Of a DNA stretch of 64,000 nucleotides, positions 53,773-63,048 are shown in pieces. Each line of letters opens with the position of its first letter. The stretch's first letter is position 1. This DNA comes from Erythrobacter aureus. GTDB lineage: Bacteria; Pseudomonadota; Alphaproteobacteria; Sphingomonadales; Sphingomonadaceae. The notes beneath the pieces are model-generated. The model saw only the letters and a program-made list of their open reading frames with translations, was not told the origin of the DNA and made no database searches. The position numbers were made by a program, and so were the translations under genes. The DNA lies in the NCBI RefSeq assembly GCF_003355455.1, contig NZ_CP031357.1:164501-228500 (forward strand), in the 5' to 3' direction.

Positions 53773-56367
53773 TCAGAACTTGACGCTGACACCGCCCCAG
53801 AACGCTCGACCGTACTCGACCGTTTCGAACCAGTTCGGGGCACCCGCGACTGCGTTTTGGTTGGTGAACGTCTGCTTGTTCTCGAGCAGGTTCCAGACAT
53901 CGAATGTCAGTTCGACATTGTCGGCCACCTGATAGCCGAGGTGCAAATCGACCTGAGAATAACTGTCGAGCACCAGGTCGGCCGAACCGTCGATGCTAAG
54001 ACCCTGATTCTGAGGAGCGACATAGCGGTAGGCCACTCGTCCCGAAAGCCGCTCACCTTCATAGAACAAGGTGGCATTGGCCAGGAAATCGGCGAAACCC
54101 TCAGGATCCGTTACCCGCGCCACGGCTCCAGTGTCGTCGATCAGACGAATGTAGCCGTCATTAAAGGTGACGTTGCCGAAGAAGCCGAAATTCCGCAGCG
54201 CTCCGGGCAAGAAGTCGAAATTGTCCTTTGTGAATGACAGTTCGACCCCCTGCACGCGCGCCTTGCCGGCATTGGTGGGCTGCAGGAAGAAGGAATTGAT
54301 CGGCCCGAGATCGCTCTGGAAGACATATGGCGTCTGGAGGTCGTATATCTCGTTCTTGATATCCTTGCGATAGACACCGACCGCGAACGCGCTTTTGCCG
54401 CCATCGAAATAATATTCGAACGAGGCATCCAGATTGGTCGATTTACGCGGGAGCAGGTCGGGATTGCCGCGCGCGAAAACGCCATTGTCGTTGGGCGGCG
54501 TCTCCCCGCGAGCGAGATCGAAGATGTCCGCGCGACCGAGAGTCTGGCTCGCACCGAGCCGCAGAACGATATTGTCATTGGGTTTGAAATTGACGGTCAG
54601 CGACGGCAGCAGATTGTCATAGCTCTGGCTGGTCGTAACGAACGGTGCATCGTCCTGCCGATTGAAACGGTTCCGCGCCTGAATGTCGGTATCTTCGTAG
54701 CGCAGGCCGGCAATCACATCGAAGTTTTCTCCCGTGTAGCGTAGCTGGCTATAACCGGCGAGCACCCGTTCATTGACGAAAAAGTCGTTCCCGTTGACGA
54801 TCACGCTGGAAATGCGCCCAAAGCCCGCCTCTCCGGCCGCCTCGGCACGGGCTGCGATGGCAAGGACATCGCTGACCAGAAGTTGAGGATTGTTGGTGAA
54901 CGGGAAGCGGTAATCGAACACGCCGAAGAAATCCGTCGGATCAAATGTATCGACAGGATTACGCCAACGGAAATTGCTGGCGGTGTAATCGACATCGGTT
55001 TCCTTGAACTTGCCGCCGACCTTGAAAGAGAACCCCAGTTCGTCGGGCGAACGGTTTTCCCAATCTGCACGGAAGCCGCTTACATCCTTGGTGAAGCTTT
55101 CCTGGAAACGGCGGTAGCCGCCGAACCCATAGGAAGCCGGGTTGATGAAATCGGCAAAAGATTCGTCGGTCAGCGTGTAAGTGTAATACTGGCCGTTATA
55201 TTCGTAGCTACCCTCGCCGATACGCCCGCTCGCCCAGTCGACGCGCGGATCGTCCTGATACGAACGGCTTGAAGACAGCGAGCCGCGGAGGCTGAGGTGG
55301 TTATGATCGTTCAACTGGACATCGAGGCCCAACTGACCGGTCAGGGAATCGTCGACGCCGTAATTCACCTTGTCATTACGGATTGTGCCGCGGGCCCGGT
55401 CGAAGGTTCCGCTGTCGGTGAAGGAGCGCGCGCCGAACAGGGCATGCTTGCTCTTGTCGAGTTCGACATTGGAATCGAAATAGAGCAGCGAGCCAAAGAC
55501 ATAGACATCCGGATTGGGCTGGAACTCCAGCTTGCCGCTCGCCCCCCAGCTTTCTTCGTCGCGTTGGTAGAAGAAACCGCCAACCTCATCGGGAAGCTCG
55601 TTGGGATCGTCCTGGCTGCCGAAAAAGGCCTTAGGCTTTAGGTTGTCCCTGCTCCTGTCGGTGTAATGAGCAGAGAGCGCGATGCCGAACTGATCGTCCG
55701 AACCGAAGGTCTGCCCGAAAGACACATTCGCTTTCCAGGACAGGTCGGTATCGTCGGTCGGAACATCGGTGGTGTACTGGCCCAGATTGCCCTTCACGAC
55801 AAACCAGTTCTTGCCCGATTTGACCGCGCTTGCAGTGACCAGGTTCACCGTGCCTGCAATCGCATCGGCATCATATTCCGCCGTAGCGGATTTCGCCACT
55901 TCGACGCGGCTGAGGAAACTTCCCGGTACGGCTTCGAGATTGGCACCGCGCAGGTTCTGGTCGAACGTGCGCGCAGCCGAAGAAATTTCAAGGCCCTCGA
56001 GCGTCAGGTTGACGAATTCCTGATTGAGGCCCCGCAGGCCGATATAGAGGCCAGCCCCCTCGTCCTGAAACGCCGTGGCTCCCGGCACGCGGCTGATAGC
56101 CTCCGCCACGTTCAGGTCCGGCAGTGCGTTAAGTTCGTCAGACGCGATCACGTCCATAACGATATCCGCGTCCCGCTTGGTCTGCAGCGAGGTCCGACTC
56201 GTAAAGCGCGTGCCCGAAACCACAATCACGCCATCACTGGCCGCCTCGTCTTCGGCGGCCTGCGGCTCGGCAGCGTCCTGTGCCTGTGCGTAGGCGGGAC
56301 TGACCGCCATCGCGGCAACGGATGTCAATAGACCAGCGACGGCCAATCTGGTGGATCTTGTACGCAT
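53773..56367 (-). CDS. TonB-dependent receptor (Xanthomonas/Caulobacter-type)
   Basis: Outer-membrane active transporter of 864 residues. After a signal peptide (MRTRSTRLAVAGLLTSVAAM, cleavage near AYA) and an acidic TonB-box region (EDEAASDGVIVVSG) comes the plug (NALPDLNVAEAISRVPGATA, then LRGLNQEFVNLTLEGLEIS) and a 22-strand barrel ending in WGGVSVKF with a terminal Phe. The long plug and SVGF-style turns fit the group that often imports complex carbohydrates or similar large ligands. ATG 56367 has AGGAG upstream; an earlier in-frame start is less likely. It is divergent from the PI-PLC gene and is probably the uptake partner for its products. Confidence 0.93.
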   Translation of the reverse strand: MRTRSTRLAVAGLLTSVAAMAVSPAYAQAQDAAEPQAAEDEAASDGVIVVSGTRFTSRTSLQTKRDADIVMDVIASDELNALPDLNVAEAISRVPGATAFQDEGAGLYIGLRGLNQEFVNLTLEGLEISSAARTFDQNLRGANLEAVPGSFLSRVEVAKSATAEYDADAIAGTVNLVTASAVKSGKNWFVVKGNLGQYTTDVPTDDTDLSWKANVSFGQTFGSDDQFGIALSAHYTDRSRDNLKPKAFFGSQDDPNELPDEVGGFFYQRDEESWGASGKLEFQPNPDVYVFGSLLYFDSNVELDKSKHALFGARSFTDSGTFDRARGTIRNDKVNYGVDDSLTGQLGLDVQLNDHNHLSLRGSLSSSRSYQDDPRVDWASGRIGEGSYEYNGQYYTYTLTDESFADFINPASYGFGGYRRFQESFTKDVSGFRADWENRSPDELGFSFKVGGKFKETDVDYTASNFRWRNPVDTFDPTDFFGVFDYRFPFTNNPQLLVSDVLAIAARAEAAGEAGFGRISSVIVNGNDFFVNERVLAGYSQLRYTGENFDVIAGLRYEDTDIQARNRFNRQDDAPFVTTSQSYDNLLPSLTVNFKPNDNIVLRLGASQTLGRADIFDLARGETPPNDNGVFARGNPDLLPRKSTNLDASFEYYFDGGKSAFAVGVYRKDIKNEIYDLQTPYVFQSDLGPINSFFLQPTNAGKARVQGVELSFTKDNFDFLPGALRNFGFFGNVTFNDGYIRLIDDTGAVARVTDPEGFADFLANATLFYEGERLSGRVAYRYVAPQNQGLSIDGSADLVLDSYSQVDLHLGYQVADNVELTFDVWNLLENKQTFTNQNAVAGAPNWFETVEYGRAFWGGVSVKF

Positions 56368-56415
56368 TGCGAACTCCTGCTCCCTGAAATCTCGGGATTG
56401 TGTATAAAGACCATT

Positions 56416-56461
56416 CTTGTATATATGCAAGTATATTCTACATATGAAATTTATGTGACAG
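56416..56461. promoter_or_regulatory. Divergent control region: near-palindrome and Pho-box-like sequence
   Basis: The AT-rich 110-bp gap between the receptor and PLC genes holds CTTGTATATATGCAAG (56416-56431), a 16-bp palindrome with one mismatch, of the GntR/LacI-operator size. On the minus strand CTGTCACATAAATTTCAT (56461-56444) resembles a Pho box (CTGTCAT-N4-CTGTCAT) with 6/7 and 5/7 matches, followed eight bases later by TATACT, a -10-like hexamer for the receptor. This would tie the locus to phosphate limitation. By-eye matches only. Confidence 0.4.
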
Positions 56462-56477
56462 CGGAGGGATTTTGATC

Positions 56478-57704
56478 ATGCAGCAGCCAGCCTTCGGTTT
56501 TATACCGGTTATCAAAGCCATGGCGGCGCTAGGCATAGCCGCAACGGTCCCTGCGCATCTTGCGGCGGAGTCCGATACTGCCAGCAGCCATGCAGGTCGC
56601 AGTTTGCCCGCAACCACAATGGAAGAGGTAAGTCCCGAAGTCGGGAAGATGCGGTTCAACCAGTTGCAATATATAGGAACGCACAACAGCTATCATATCG
56701 CCCCTGATGGCGCGCTGGTCGCACTCGCTCGGATCACCGACTATCGCGAAAGCCGGGACTGGCCTGCCGACCGACTGTTCCAGGCGCTGGATTACACTCA
56801 TCCGCCCCTGACCACGCAGCTGGAACTGGGAATGCGCCAGTTCGAACTGGACGTGCACTACGATCCGGACGGCGGAAAATTCGCCCAGCCGGGCGCATTG
56901 CGCGCGCTCCAGGCCAGCAAGATTCCATCAAATATCTTCTATGATCGCGATGGACGCATGGAGGCGCCGGGCTTCAAGGTCTTTCACGGCGGTGTGGACG
57001 TGATGAGCACCTGCCTGACCCTGCGCGACTGCCTCGGGGAACTGAAGGCATGGTCGGTCACCAATCCGCGCCATTTCCCCATCGTCGTCCAGATCGAAGC
57101 GAAAAGCGGATCGAAACCTGCGCTGGCGGACGCCTATACCCCTCCCGACCAACCGCCTTTCGACCTTTCCACATGGACCGCGCTCGAAGAGGAGATCGTC
57201 GAGGTTGTCGGGCTGGATAGCATCGTCACGCCTGTGGAGGTCCGCGCGGGGCACGACACTCTCACCCGCGCTATCCGCGAAAATGGCTGGCCGACGCTTG
57301 ACACCATGGCCGGACGGTTCGTGTTCCTCCTCCTGAACAAGAAGGATGAAACCAACAGCTATCGCAGCGCCACACCGGATCTGACCCACAGGCTGTTCTT
57401 CCCCAGCCTTGCGTTGGAAGACCGCGACGCGGCCTGGTTCCGCATTCCCGATCCCGGCTATCCAGCGCTTGCCGATGTGGTGCGCAAAGGACAGCTTGCG
57501 ACGGTCCAGTCCGACACGCACACCGTGGAAAGCCGCCTCAACCGGACGGATCGGCGCGACAAGGCATTCGCCAGCGGCGCGCATTTCATTCTGACCGACA
57601 ACCCGATCCCCGACCGGCGCTTTTCGGACTATCAGGTACGCTTCGGCTCGCGCCGCTACGTCCGCTGCAACCCGGTGACGTTTGAGGGACCATGCCCCTT
57701 CTAG
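56478..57704 (+). CDS. Exported PI-PLC-like phosphodiesterase (Ca2+-dependent C1 group)
   Basis: A 408-residue protein with a signal region (VIKAMAALGIAATVPAHLAA). Its TIM-barrel motifs resemble phosphatidylinositol-specific phospholipase C: YIGTHNSYHIAPDG (His69 and His73; first catalytic His), LELGMRQFELDVHYDPDG (metal-binding Glu/Asp) and FKVFHGGVD (second catalytic His). A Cys pair (CLTLRDC) and the C-terminal CNPVTFEGPC may form disulfides. PI-PLC enzymes split phosphoinositides into diacylglycerol and inositol phosphate. GGAGGG precedes ATG 56478. It is the first gene of an exported-enzyme operon. The real lipid or glycerophosphodiester is unknown. Confidence 0.82.
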   Translation: MQQPAFGFIPVIKAMAALGIAATVPAHLAAESDTASSHAGRSLPATTMEEVSPEVGKMRFNQLQYIGTHNSYHIAPDGALVALARITDYRESRDWPADRLFQALDYTHPPLTTQLELGMRQFELDVHYDPDGGKFAQPGALRALQASKIPSNIFYDRDGRMEAPGFKVFHGGVDVMSTCLTLRDCLGELKAWSVTNPRHFPIVVQIEAKSGSKPALADAYTPPDQPPFDLSTWTALEEEIVEVVGLDSIVTPVEVRAGHDTLTRAIRENGWPTLDTMAGRFVFLLLNKKDETNSYRSATPDLTHRLFFPSLALEDRDAAWFRIPDPGYPALADVVRKGQLATVQSDTHTVESRLNRTDRRDKAFASGAHFILTDNPIPDRRFSDYQVRFGSRRYVRCNPVTFEGPCPF

Positions 57705-57717
57705 GAAGGAATGCGGG

Positions 57718-59049
57718 GTGGTCGAAGTGAAAGGCACACCGCTCATTCTGCCGTGGCTTGCGCTGGCTGCAGGCTGCACAATGCCCTCCGCCGGCTCGTC
57801 GCCCGCAATCGATCAGACAGCGCAGCCCGCTATCGCTCTGGCGGCGTGGCAACCGGGATATCTGGACATCCACCATATCCAGACCGGCAGAGGAAATGCC
57901 GCATTCTTCGTTTTTCCGGACGGCACGACGATGCTGGTGGATGCGGGCGCCTTGCAGGACGACTGGGACAAACTCGATCGCTACCGTCCCCTGAAGCTCG
58001 CCCCGGCAATGCCGGATCGAACCCGGCGACCGGGTGAATGGATTGCCGACTACATAGCACAATTCGCCCCTGCAGACGCGCGCGGCATCGATTACGCGCT
58101 CATAACGCATTTTCACTCCGATCATTTCGGTTTCGTCGACCCTCAAGCGCCGCGATCCGGGCAAGGGGACTGGCAACTTTCCGGTATCACCGATGTGGCC
58201 GAACGATGGCCGATCACCACGATGATCGACCGCGGGTTCCCCGACTACGACTTCCCGCTGCCCTATGGCGAGAATGCCGATGCCAGCCTCGCCAATTATC
58301 TTGAATTCGTCCGCAGCACGGTTGCCGAAGGACAGATGACCGCCGAAGGCTTCCGCGTCGGCCGGGACGATCAGATCCGTTGCATGAAGGACAAGGCCGC
58401 ATGCGCTGCGTTTTCTGTCCGCAACGTGGCGGCAAACGGCATGGTCTGGTCGGGTGCCGGTAGCGCTGCGGAGCGCTTTCTCGAGGCAGAACAGATAACC
58501 GATGGTCGCGGAGGCTTTAACGAGAACCCGCTGTCGACCGTCATCAAGGTCGATTACGGAGATTTCGATTATGTCACCGGCGGGGATCTGACAGGCGTCA
58601 ACGAGCCCGACCAACCGGCCTGGTTTGCGGCAGAACGGCGTATCGCGCCGGTGATTGGCGAAGTCGACGCGATGACGCTGAACCATCACGGCAATCGGGA
58701 CGCGACGAGCGCGGCATGGCTTGGCACGCTGAGGCCCAGAGTGATCGTCCAGCAGACTTGGGTTTCGGACCATCCCGGTGGCGAGGTCGTGGCGCGCATG
58801 AACTCCAGAAAGATCTGGCCTGGCGACCGCGATATCTTCGCCACCTACGTACACCCTGAAACGCAGATCGCGATCGGGCCATGGCTGACCCGAGGATACC
58901 AAAGTCTGCGAGGCCATGTTGTCATCAGAGTGCAGCCCGGCGGGGCAATTTACAAGGTATTTGTCCTGAACGAACGTGACCCTAAACGTAGAATCCGAAG
59001 CAGTTGGGGGCCGTATCACTCCAACGGCGATACCAGTCCAATGGAGTGA
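57718..59049 (+). CDS. Lipoprotein with metallo-beta-lactamase fold
   Basis: A 443-residue hydrolase anchored by a lipoprotein signal (LPWLALAAGC, Cys20). The metal-binding HFHSDH at 131-136 (THFHSDHFGFV) and later LNHHGNRDA match the metallo-beta-lactamase superfamily, of the branch with ComEC-like extracellular domains. Such folds include phosphodiesterases, nucleases and lactonases. No ATG is in frame; the start is a GTG at 57718 with GGAAGGA upstream, 13 nt after the PLC stop, so it is translated from the same transcript. Likely acts in the envelope on a product or relative of the PLC substrate. Confidence 0.82.
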   Translation: MVEVKGTPLILPWLALAAGCTMPSAGSSPAIDQTAQPAIALAAWQPGYLDIHHIQTGRGNAAFFVFPDGTTMLVDAGALQDDWDKLDRYRPLKLAPAMPDRTRRPGEWIADYIAQFAPADARGIDYALITHFHSDHFGFVDPQAPRSGQGDWQLSGITDVAERWPITTMIDRGFPDYDFPLPYGENADASLANYLEFVRSTVAEGQMTAEGFRVGRDDQIRCMKDKAACAAFSVRNVAANGMVWSGAGSAAERFLEAEQITDGRGGFNENPLSTVIKVDYGDFDYVTGGDLTGVNEPDQPAWFAAERRIAPVIGEVDAMTLNHHGNRDATSAAWLGTLRPRVIVQQTWVSDHPGGEVVARMNSRKIWPGDRDIFATYVHPETQIAIGPWLTRGYQSLRGHVVIRVQPGGAIYKVFVLNERDPKRRIRSSWGPYHSNGDTSPME

Positions 59050-59071
59050 CTCATTACTCCGTTATTTCACT

Positions 59072-59124
59072 TATAAAAAATATTTTTATAGGCATTGACT
59101 TCGATATTTGATGCGACCTAACGT
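59072..59124 (+). promoter_or_regulatory. Candidate promoter of the GDPD/LamG pair
   Basis: TTGACT (59095-59100) and TAACGT (59119-59124) at 18 nt, preceded by an AT palindrome TATAAAAA-ATA-TTTTTATA (59072-59090) that could be an UP element or operator. Confidence 0.45.
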
Positions 59125-59167
59125 TGCAATTGTCCGGCTACGACAAGGCTTCGGGAGGTCGAATTCG

Positions 59168-60190
59168 ATGTGGCAGTCAAAGATAATCACGGGTGCGCTC
59201 AGTTTCGCATTGGTCACTTCACCCAGCATCGCAGCTGCGACAGGGCAGCGGGATTGCCCTGATCCAAGCACGTTTCCTGTCAGTGAAAGGATGGCGCGCT
59301 TCCTGGATGCACGCCGGTTCCCAGATTTTTATCTAACCTGCGGCCATCGCGGCATGTGGTACAAATTTCCCGAAAACACCGCTCCTGCGATTGAAGAGGC
59401 GATCAGGATCGGCATCGATTGTGTCGAAAACGACATCCGCGCTACCAAGGACGGCGTTCTGGTCATGTTTCATGACAAGGAATTGCGGGCCCGGCTCTAT
59501 GATCCGGCTACGGGTCAGCCGGCCAGCGGCAATCTCTCCGACCTGACCTGGGCCGAACTGTCGAAACTGCGCTATCTAGACCGGGATTCCAACAAGACCG
59601 ATTACCCCGTGTTGACCTTTGAGGAATTTTTGAGCCTCACGAACGACCGACTGGTCGTCAATCACGAAGACAAAACCAAAGATCCGGCCATCGTTCGTGC
59701 CGCAATCCAGATGGTAAAAGACAAGGGCAGGCTCTCGCAGTCCATCTTCAAGGGACGGTTCACCCTTCAACAATTCCGTCAAATAATTGACGGTGTCGTC
59801 AGCGAAGATCAAATCATTTTCACACCTGTGATTTTTCAGGACACACCAAATTACCAACAGGTGTTCGATGAGTACTGGAACGCAGGTTATCGCAACTACG
59901 AACTCGTCGTCCAAAAACCAAACTCTCCGCTTCTCGCGCTGGTAAAGCGCGTCAGGGACAATGGCGGGCGCTTGGGGCAATTCGATGTTCTGCCGGAGAC
60001 CGGCCGGGGCTCTTTCTGGGTCGGTCAGTGGCGGGATCCGGCTGACGGTTTCGTCGGGTACGATTTTCGATCGGATTGGGATTTCCTGATCGATGTTTCG
60101 CAGGCCAATTATCTCATCAGCGATCGCCCATGCCTGATGATTCAATATCTTGCGAAGCGCAATCGCCGGACACTGGATCCGGTCCACTGA
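59168..60190 (+). CDS. Exported glycerophosphodiester phosphodiesterase
   Basis: A 340-residue periplasmic enzyme with a Sec signal (MWQSKIITGALSFALVTSPS). The GDPD motifs are GHRG at 59-62, PEN at 68-70, VENDIRATKDGVLV (metal-binding Glu87 and Asp89) and FHD at 101-103. Family members split glycerophosphodiesters into glycerol-3-phosphate and an alcohol. ATG 59168 has GGGAGG nine bases upstream. It is preceded by its own promoter and followed 43 nt later by the LamG gene. It would act on deacylated phospholipid head groups, in line with the PLC upstream. Confidence 0.93.
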   Translation: MWQSKIITGALSFALVTSPSIAAATGQRDCPDPSTFPVSERMARFLDARRFPDFYLTCGHRGMWYKFPENTAPAIEEAIRIGIDCVENDIRATKDGVLVMFHDKELRARLYDPATGQPASGNLSDLTWAELSKLRYLDRDSNKTDYPVLTFEEFLSLTNDRLVVNHEDKTKDPAIVRAAIQMVKDKGRLSQSIFKGRFTLQQFRQIIDGVVSEDQIIFTPVIFQDTPNYQQVFDEYWNAGYRNYELVVQKPNSPLLALVKRVRDNGGRLGQFDVLPETGRGSFWVGQWRDPADGFVGYDFRSDWDFLIDVSQANYLISDRPCLMIQYLAKRNRRTLDPVH

Positions 60191-60233
60191 CCGCAAGGCC
60201 TTGGCCCTACAATATCTTGGAAAGGGGAACTCG

Positions 60234-61775
60234 ATGACCATTCGTAATCTGATCTTGTTCATTCTGATGGGTTCCCTCGCCCTACCCGCCGCGGCACAAG
60301 AGCAAGAAAGCCCCCTTCCCGACGCCTATCCATGGCAGCTTCCTGATCTCGATGGCACGATCAACCGGACCGATATGAGCAATCAGGACTGGAACCAGTT
60401 CGAACGGCTCGAATCGGGAAAGACCGGCAGCTATTTCACATGGGACAACTGGCCTGCCTACGTAACGATGGTGGGCGATGATTCCGCGCAGCAGCTTTAC
60501 AGCCAGACATTCTATCGGGGGCCGTCCGGCCATACGTTCAACTTCGGAACCTACGATCTGGAAAAGATCCCGGCCAAGGATGTCAGTGACCTGCCGGGCA
60601 TTCTCTATACTTTGGGCGGGTCCGGATCTTACAAGAAGATCTACAGCCGGGAGACCGGAAAGCCGATCAGATCATTTTACGGGTTCTACTTCTGCGCAAG
60701 CTTCGATCCGTTCTGGCTTTTTGCAGGGGATACCTCCTACTCGACATACGATCTCGATTTCACGATAGAGGATGTCGGCGGCGGACAGCGTGTCCTGAAG
60801 GACCAGTCGGGGCACTATCCGTACTGGACGGACGGATCTTCAACCAGAGGCAACCCGATCTGCGGAAAAGGCACCTCGATCAACGATCCGAATAAATTCC
60901 GTATAAAGCGCCTCAGCCAGGTGGTCCCCTCGTTCAAGGCATTCTTCCCCCTGAATAGCAGTCACGGCGCTTGCGACACCGATAACGCCAATTGCGGACA
61001 ACTGAACCATACCTCTTACACGACCGATCGTTTCGGACGTGCGGACCAGGCATTGGCGTTCGGCACCGGTCTGGCGACCAGCAACTTCCTGCTGTCCCGT
61101 CAGATGTGGGAGGGCCTGCCGGACAAGCAGACTTTCAGTGTCGGGTTCTGGGCTCGGCTGAGCGGCAACCATGTCGCCCCCGATGTCGTTCGGCAGGACG
61201 GTTCGTTCGATTCAATTTTCTTCGGTACTACGACCGACATTGATGGAAAGCCGCACGCAACAGTCGGCCTCAGCTTCGCGGACAGCGAGCAACAGCTTGC
61301 TCTCAATCGTACGACTTATCCCACTTCGACCGGGACATCGCGCCCGATTACGGGGCCGGAAACAGGTCTGCCCCCGCCCGATACGGTCGGTGCCGAGAAG
61401 CCGTTCGACTGGAAATTCTGGCTTCCACCGGAATTCAATGCCAGCAATCCGTCCGGACATAGCGGATCGCGATGGGTCTATTTCCTTCTGTCATACGATG
61501 CCAACAGGACCACGGTCTACATGCACGACCCCCTGAAGACGGGGGGTGATTTCCTCCCTCGCTACACACACAAATATTTCATCTTGATGAGTTCGAAGAA
61601 GCTGTTGGACCTGGATGGTTGGGGCTTTGAAAACCCGGGCCGCGGCCTGGGCATGGGCGCTGTGGAAGCGATCGACGACGTCACTGTTTTCGACGGTGCT
61701 CTGGCCAGAGACGAGAGCCTTGTCCGGTCGGTTCTGAACGAGGCGGTGCTTGGGAATGCACCCAGAAAACAGTGA
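60234..61775 (+). CDS. Exported LamG/concanavalin-like protein of unknown function
   Basis: A 513-residue secreted protein. The signal peptide is MTIRNLILFILMGSLALPAA. The second half looks like a LamG/jelly-roll binding domain (FKAFFPLNSSHGACDTDNAN, FGRADQALAFGTG, KQTFSVGFWARLSGNHV). Cysteines in FCASFDPF, NPICGKG and GACDTDNANCGQL could form disulfides. The first half (DYPWQLPDLDG-like, YAYVTMVGDDSAQ, GSYKKIYSRETGKP) matches nothing I recognise. A polyanion- or sugar-binding partner for the PLC/GDPD enzymes is one reading. AGGGG precedes the ATG, 43 nt after GDPD. Confidence 0.75.
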   Translation: MTIRNLILFILMGSLALPAAAQEQESPLPDAYPWQLPDLDGTINRTDMSNQDWNQFERLESGKTGSYFTWDNWPAYVTMVGDDSAQQLYSQTFYRGPSGHTFNFGTYDLEKIPAKDVSDLPGILYTLGGSGSYKKIYSRETGKPIRSFYGFYFCASFDPFWLFAGDTSYSTYDLDFTIEDVGGGQRVLKDQSGHYPYWTDGSSTRGNPICGKGTSINDPNKFRIKRLSQVVPSFKAFFPLNSSHGACDTDNANCGQLNHTSYTTDRFGRADQALAFGTGLATSNFLLSRQMWEGLPDKQTFSVGFWARLSGNHVAPDVVRQDGSFDSIFFGTTTDIDGKPHATVGLSFADSEQQLALNRTTYPTSTGTSRPITGPETGLPPPDTVGAEKPFDWKFWLPPEFNASNPSGHSGSRWVYFLLSYDANRTTVYMHDPLKTGGDFLPRYTHKYFILMSSKKLLDLDGWGFENPGRGLGMGAVEAIDDVTVFDGALARDESLVRSVLNEAVLGNAPRKQ

Positions 61776-61809
61776 TGCAGAATCTCTGCGGCACTCCGGT
61801 CCCGAAACT

Positions 61810-63048
61810 CTAGACCTTCAATAAAGCCCGAAAATCGTTGACGTTGGTCTGGGTCGGGCCGGTTTCGACCGGGCCGCCAAGCTCCGCGAAGAAAGCTGCG
61901 CTGTCGTTCCGAGCGAGGAAGCTCCTGATATCGAGCCCCTGGTTTCGAGCGCGGCATATGCTGTCCGGGCCGAAGATGGCACCGGCGACCTGGCTGTTGC
62001 CGTCGCAGCCATCCGTGTCGCAGGCGATCGCCCAGAGCGCGTCGTCCGGGGCGGCCGCGCGCATCAGTTCCAGCGCGAATTCGTGATTGGGTCCGCCACG
62101 TCCTTGCCCGCGCACTTCGCAGGTCAGTTCGCCGCCCGACAGCAGGACACTGCCCAAAGCCGCCTCGCGCCACATGGCGAGATGCCGCCGGGCCGCCTCG
62201 GCCGGACTGCCTTCGATGTCGTCGCCCAGCAGGATCGGTGTGAGGCCCAATCTCCTCGCCTCGCCAGCCGCTGACTCCAGGGCTGTGCGCGGGCTGGCAA
62301 CGATATGCACCTCATCGTCCTGCCGCGACGGTATCGTCGACGGCCCGGACGGCTGACTGGCAAGAAGTTCGTGCAAAAGGGGGCTCACCGCAACGCGGTA
62401 TGGCGCCATTTCGTCGAGCAGGGAGCCGGTATCGGCTGGCGGCACGATGGTCGGCCCTGAGGCGATCAGCGCCGGATCGTCGCCCACGACATCGGAAATC
62501 GCGAGCGTGACGCAACGCGCGGCCCCGATCGCCTGCCTGAGACCGCCTCCCTTGATCTGCGACAATCTGCGCCGCATGCGGTTGAGCAGGTCGATCGGTG
62601 CGCCGGCCCGCATGAGTTGCCCGACCAGCGCCTGTTTCTCCGCCAGGCCGACACCCTCGACCGGCAGCGACATCAGGGCCGAGCCCCCGCCGGATATCAG
62701 CGCCAGGACCAGATCGTCACGCGTCAGACCTTTCACCGCCGCCAGCATGGACTTGGCAGCGACTATGCTCGCTTCATCTGCAATGGGGTGCGCGGCCTCT
62801 AGCACTTGGATCGCGTCGCATGGGACCGCCGCGCCATAGCGTGTGACGACGACACCCTCGACTGGTGCAGGAAAGAAATTCTCCACCGCCCGGGCCATGG
62901 CCGCAGCGGCCTTGCCCGCCCCCACCACCACCGTCCGCCCCTTGGGTAGGTCGGGAAGGAAGGATGAAACACACCTGTCCGGCTGGGCGCTCGCGACGGC
63001 GCTGTCGAGCAGGTGGCGGAGGATCGAGCGGGGGGCGATGCCTGTCAC
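61810..63048 (-). CDS. Glycerate 2-kinase, type 2 (MOFRL/DUF4147)
   Basis: A 412-residue kinase that makes 2-phosphoglycerate from D-glycerate. It has VVVGAGKAAAAMARAVENFF, the conserved LALISGGGSALMSLPVEG loop, and the C-terminal MOFRL half (LLSGGELTCEVRGQGRGGPN, then HEFALELMRAA, ACDTDGCDGNSQVAGAIF). The start is a GTG at 63048 overlapping the TGA of the dehydrogenase gene (GTGA), so the two are translationally coupled. Together they convert hydroxypyruvate or tartronate-type acids to central metabolism. It is convergent with the LamG gene. Confidence 0.92.
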   Translation of the reverse strand: MTGIAPRSILRHLLDSAVASAQPDRCVSSFLPDLPKGRTVVVGAGKAAAAMARAVENFFPAPVEGVVVTRYGAAVPCDAIQVLEAAHPIADEASIVAAKSMLAAVKGLTRDDLVLALISGGGSALMSLPVEGVGLAEKQALVGQLMRAGAPIDLLNRMRRRLSQIKGGGLRQAIGAARCVTLAISDVVGDDPALIASGPTIVPPADTGSLLDEMAPYRVAVSPLLHELLASQPSGPSTIPSRQDDEVHIVASPRTALESAAGEARRLGLTPILLGDDIEGSPAEAARRHLAMWREAALGSVLLSGGELTCEVRGQGRGGPNHEFALELMRAAAPDDALWAIACDTDGCDGNSQVAGAIFGPDSICRARNQGLDIRSFLARNDSAAFFAELGGPVETGPTQTNVNDFRALLKV

